From Gemmataceae bacterium (GTDB taxonomy: Bacteria; Planctomycetota; Planctomycetia; Gemmatales; Gemmataceae): DNA of 64,000 bases. The DNA is taken from the NCBI GenBank assembly GCA_025055795.1, contig JANWVV010000017.1:1-64000 (forward strand). The letters run 5' to 3'. The notes under the pieces were generated by a model, which saw nothing but the letters and a program-made list of their open reading frames with translations, did not search any database and was not told the origin of the DNA. Below are positions 60,525-64,000 of the stretch, piece by piece. Numbering within the stretch: the stretch's first letter is position 1; each line of letters starts with the position of its first letter. A program made the translations under genes and the position numbers.

Positions 60525-63500
60525 ATGGGATTTCTTTGTTTCCCACACTGGGGGATGCTGCGTCTGACGGTGAGTCATGAGATAGTCCCATCGGCATGGA
60601 CGCAGTGCCCCGTGGACTGGGCGGAGGACAACTGCGGGCAGGTGTGGTTCCGTCTCGTGACCGCTTTGCCTGCTGCGGTGCAGGAGAAGCTGAGCCGCCT
60701 GGGGGTACGCAGCCACAAGGAAGCTCCGTCGTTGGCCTTCCAGCAGGTGTGTTGCTGGGCGGCCGCCCATCCCTTGGAGCCTCAGTCACAGCCGGAGTCC
60801 CCGGCGCGGATCCTGGTGCGGTTGTCGGCCGAGGCGTTACCCCTGTTACTGCGGGGGCGGCCGGCCCTTTTGTCACAAATCCAACTGATCGGCGACGACT
60901 GGCAACAGAAGGTGGTTTGGGCAGTGGTGCTCGAGCCGTCTATCGCTGGGGCTGAATTCTGGCAGCACCATGGGCAGGTCTTCACCGAGCAGGTTCCCCA
61001 TCTCTGGGTCCCTTGGGGCTGGTACCATCCGCTGGCAGAACACCTTCCCATCCCTGCTGGCAAAGAATGCATCATCACTCCCCCAGCACAGATGCATTTC
61101 ACTAATTTGATGCCGATTCCGTCCGCCACTACTGCCAGCGGACAGGATCTTAATCCGCTGCCTCAGATCGATGGGACACCACACTTTGTGTGCACACCGG
61201 TTCCGTCGATCCCCCTCCCCTTGCAGTGGTCGCCGCGGCAACAAACAGAGGCTTCGCCAGCGTTATGCTTCATTCCGCGGAAAGAGATGGATGCGTTCCA
61301 CCATTTTTGTCTGCATGGCGACCCTATCAGTAGGGCAGGCCTGTGGGTGGCCTTCGTAAAACAGGATGAACAGGAAGGAGTACTTGTGTGGAACCGGACC
61401 AAGGAACCGGGGGTACTGCTGGAACTGGAGGGTCGAGGGCAGGCTTACGTCGCAGACGAACGAATGCCACATTGGTTCTGGCCCCAGGGCTGGCACCTCA
61501 GACCCGTGCTAGCACGCGAGGCATACGCCGCCTTGGCCCCCGTGCAACTTTCAACTCTCGTTTGGTGGCAACAAACGGAAAAAAACTCCGTCCGCTGTCA
61601 CTACGCCGACCTTTCCATCTTCCAGCCACTGGAAGCATACATCCAGTATGAGTTTCCTGCTCCCCAACAGGCTGTAATGCTAGAGCCTTTGCCATGGGAA
61701 CCACCTACCTGGACCACTCAGGAGGTAAACTCAGAAACGGAACAGGGGAGACGGTATGGAATTAGCAACAGTGTCACGGCCTGGCGTCCCGGACGCCGGA
61801 GAAGCACGACAACTCCAGGGCAGCCGCTGATAGCAGCCCGGGGCCGATCATCGCAAGGATGGTTCGAATCCTGGCGTCGGTGGTGGCGGAAAATCGTCGA
61901 GGTACGGACAGAGTGGCTAGCCCGCCTCCGACAGGCTTGGACTGCCTCAACACCAAAGCAGCGTCAAGCGGAAAGTTTTTCCTTGGATCACACCCTTCAA
62001 CAGCAGCTACTAGCGCGGGCCGAAGCGACGATTATCAGAATGAGTCCGAGTCATCGGCTGCCAGAAAGCTACCAACGGTTACTAGCCCATGTACTGGAGA
62101 GCGAGTCGGACGAGCGGTTGCCCGAATGGTGGGCTGAACTGGCCCGCTGGAAGCAAGCCCATGGGCAGGTCACAGACGCCGCTTTATGCTGGTTGATGGC
62201 TGCGTGGACCAGTCCGGAAGAGGTAGCAGCGGCGGATTGGGAACGACACTGGTGGCGGACCGAGTTGCAATTGGCGCAGGCTTCGGAAAGGTTGGTCTGT
62301 CAGGCGACGTTTTGGGAAGTTGGTCAGACACGGCCTGCGTTGGGTCGGCTGGCCGCCGCCGGCTTGGTACAACTGAACCGAGGCAACAAAGCCTTAGGGC
62401 GGGAGCTGGTCCCCGTGTTGCTTCAGGTCCTGGAACGTCACGCAGAGACCGTGCCACTCCGGGCGTGCTGGCTGGGGGTGCAAGCGGCTTCCCACCTCAG
62501 CGGCGGCGATGCGGTACTGCTGGCCCGCTGGGCGGAACGCCTCCTAGAGCGACTGAGCAGATGTGGCCAGTTGTCGGAAGTAGACCTGCCCACCTCCGTA
62601 CGTTACTGGGGGCATAGCACGTCTGATGGATCGCTAGCTGCAGCCGCGGCCTGGTTGGTTCGCCATCGCCAGCAAGTTGTCCAGTGGATCGAGCGTTTGC
62701 CTAAAGGACCACTACGCGCCGAAGGGCTGGACGGCGAAACGGAAACAACCAGTCAGGTAGCCCTTCTGCTAATGGCCTGGGGTGCCGCAGCTGTGGGAGA
62801 GCGGCGACGGGCTGCGGAATGGCTTAGCAACGTCGGGCACTCCAGCAGTCGGCTCGACCCCGAAATCCAGCCGGCCTTGCGCCTCGTGGAACAACTGACG
62901 GCCGAACGCATCCAAGAGGTCGGAGAAGGCCTGCGACCACGTCCCTGGCCGCCCGCGTTGAAAGAAAAGGCACGTCTGAGTCTGCCCCCAGCTGCCCGCT
63001 ACGCTGTTGAACGCCTGTGCGAGTACGTCCGCATTCTGGACCCCTACCCGATGTGCCGCCCCCTGCGCAGTTGGGAATTAGCCCCGCTGCGGGACGACGA
63101 TCTGCTCGGCGAACGTCTGGCGGTGCTGCTGGAGCACTCGGACAGCGAAAACACCGGCGGTGAAGCAGAGGAATTGCTCCGCCTGGCTGGGCAGACTAAC
63201 GAAGCGGGATGCCGCGGACGCATTCTGACGGCACTGTGCGAGGTGGCCGCTGGTCTTCCCCTCGAGTTGGTCCAACGGTTCGACTCGCTGCTCCCGCAGG
63301 GCTGGGAAGCTCTGGCCCAATGGTGGCCGGATCCACCGGCCAACTGTCCAACTCCGATAACGCACCTGAGCCGGACGGAAGTTCTCTGCCGGACGTTGGA
63401 AAATCTCGTGCGGGCCGCGGCCGAATGGCCCGCGGATCAAGCCGCCCCCTGGATCGCCCAGCTCTGGCAACACTGGCAAACAGGCACGGACCGGGCCGAC

Positions 63501-64000
63501 TGCCTGTTACCATCTACGGCATTTCTCCTGGCCGATGTATTCCGCCGTCTGCAGTTGGACAAACAACTAGAGACTCTGGCCGAACGCTGTAAGAGGGCCG
63601 GTTGGCTGGAACCCCACGCGGACTGGCCCTGCCGCCTGGCAGCGGCTACTGTCGGACTGGCCCAAGGCATTGGCGACCCGGCCGAGCGGATCCTGGATGA
63701 AGCCCGGGACCGCTTATTTTTGCCCCCTGCTCCTCCCCCCTTGACATCGCGCCAGTACACCCGCCTGGCTTGGGACTATGCTAGCACGATCGCCTTTCTA
63801 TCACTGCGTCGTCGTCTGGGCCGCTACGAGGAACTGTTCCAGCGGCTACGCCCCATTCACCTCCACGGCTCGACCAACCGCTTCTGGACCCTACAACCTC
63901 TCCGCCTCGTCGACATTGTCATCCGCGGCATCGTCGGTCCGGCCTACCGTCTCAGCCCAACATTACAACAGTGGCTGAATCTGGAAGACCTGCGCATCCG
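60525..64000 (+). CDS. Very large multidomain protein of unknown function, 3' end beyond window
   Basis: Own translation from ATG 60525 (or 60555, MLRLTVSHEIVPSAWTQCPVDWAEDNCGQVWFRLVTALPAAVQEKLSRLG...) shows no stop to 64000. Trp-rich N-terminal part, long Leu/Ala/Arg-rich alpha-helical C-terminal part. Absent from the ORF track (no in-window stop). Confidence 0.85.
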   Translation, partial: MGFLCFPHWGMLRLTVSHEIVPSAWTQCPVDWAEDNCGQVWFRLVTALPAAVQEKLSRLGVRSHKEAPSLAFQQVCCWAAAHPLEPQSQPESPARILVRLSAEALPLLLRGRPALLSQIQLIGDDWQQKVVWAVVLEPSIAGAEFWQHHGQVFTEQVPHLWVPWGWYHPLAEHLPIPAGKECIITPPAQMHFTNLMPIPSATTASGQDLNPLPQIDGTPHFVCTPVPSIPLPLQWSPRQQTEASPALCFIPRKEMDAFHHFCLHGDPISRAGLWVAFVKQDEQEGVLVWNRTKEPGVLLELEGRGQAYVADERMPHWFWPQGWHLRPVLAREAYAALAPVQLSTLVWWQQTEKNSVRCHYADLSIFQPLEAYIQYEFPAPQQAVMLEPLPWEPPTWTTQEVNSETEQGRRYGISNSVTAWRPGRRRSTTTPGQPLIAARGRSSQGWFESWRRWWRKIVEVRTEWLARLRQAWTASTPKQRQAESFSLDHTLQQQLLARAEATIIRMSPSHRLPESYQRLLAHVLESESDERLPEWWAELARWKQAHGQVTDAALCWLMAAWTSPEEVAAADWERHWWRTELQLAQASERLVCQATFWEVGQTRPALGRLAAAGLVQLNRGNKALGRELVPVLLQVLERHAETVPLRACWLGVQAASHLSGGDAVLLARWAERLLERLSRCGQLSEVDLPTSVRYWGHSTSDGSLAAAAAWLVRHRQQVVQWIERLPKGPLRAEGLDGETETTSQVALLLMAWGAAAVGERRRAAEWLSNVGHSSSRLDPEIQPALRLVEQLTAERIQEVGEGLRPRPWPPALKEKARLSLPPAARYAVERLCEYVRILDPYPMCRPLRSWELAPLRDDDLLGERLAVLLEHSDSENTGGEAEELLRLAGQTNEAGCRGRILTALCEVAAGLPLELVQRFDSLLPQGWEALAQWWPDPPANCPTPITHLSRTEVLCRTLENLVRAAAEWPADQAAPWIAQLWQHWQTGTDRADCLLPSTAFLLADVFRRLQLDKQLETLAERCKRAGWLEPHADWPCRLAAATVGLAQGIGDPAERILDEARDRLFLPPAPPPLTSRQYTRLAWDYASTIAFLSLRRRLGRYEELFQRLRPIHLHGSTNRFWTLQPLRLVDIVIRGIVGPAYRLSPTLQQWLNLEDLRI

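Overview
The window looks chromosomal and planctomycete-like (probably Gemmata-type). That placement rests on gene content and style only, not on any database search. From left to right it contains: (1) an edge-truncated beta-strand-repeat secreted protein on the minus strand (1-666); (2) a thioredoxin+NHL protein resembling eukaryotic NHLRC2; (3) two hypothetical proteins; (4) a rpsJ...rplQ (S10-spc-alpha) ribosomal supercluster at 6652-29753 on the plus strand. This cluster has unusually long intergenic spacers, no rplC, rpmD or infA in their usual slots, and a DUF4832-like protein gene inserted between rplE and rpsN; (5) a uvrC / UDG / agmatine deiminase group; (6) a tightly packed minus-strand LPS/lipid-A operon (plsY fusion, glycosyltransferase, LPS-kinase-like proteins, heptosyltransferase, hldE, a DHS-like protein, lpxK) whose centre is strikingly AT-rich; (7) tRNA-Arg(ACG) on the minus strand; (8) a mixed region with a glycine-zipper lipoprotein, twin PQQ-propeller proteins, a LolD-like ATPase, a prenyltransferase-fold protein, a thioesterase, a glycosyltransferase, an ECF-like sigma factor, NnrD, an esterase and a small lipoprotein; (9) an ORF of about 1,158 codons running off the right edge (60525-64000). 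The supplied ORF track omits this ORF and the left-edge ORF because both are open at the window ends. I saw no CRISPR array, transposase, rRNA or prophage. The best candidates for something undescribed are the large right-edge ORF, the DUF4832-like gene inside the spc operon, the structured intercistronic RNAs in the ribosomal cluster, and the AT-rich LPS island with its divergent kinase-like proteins.
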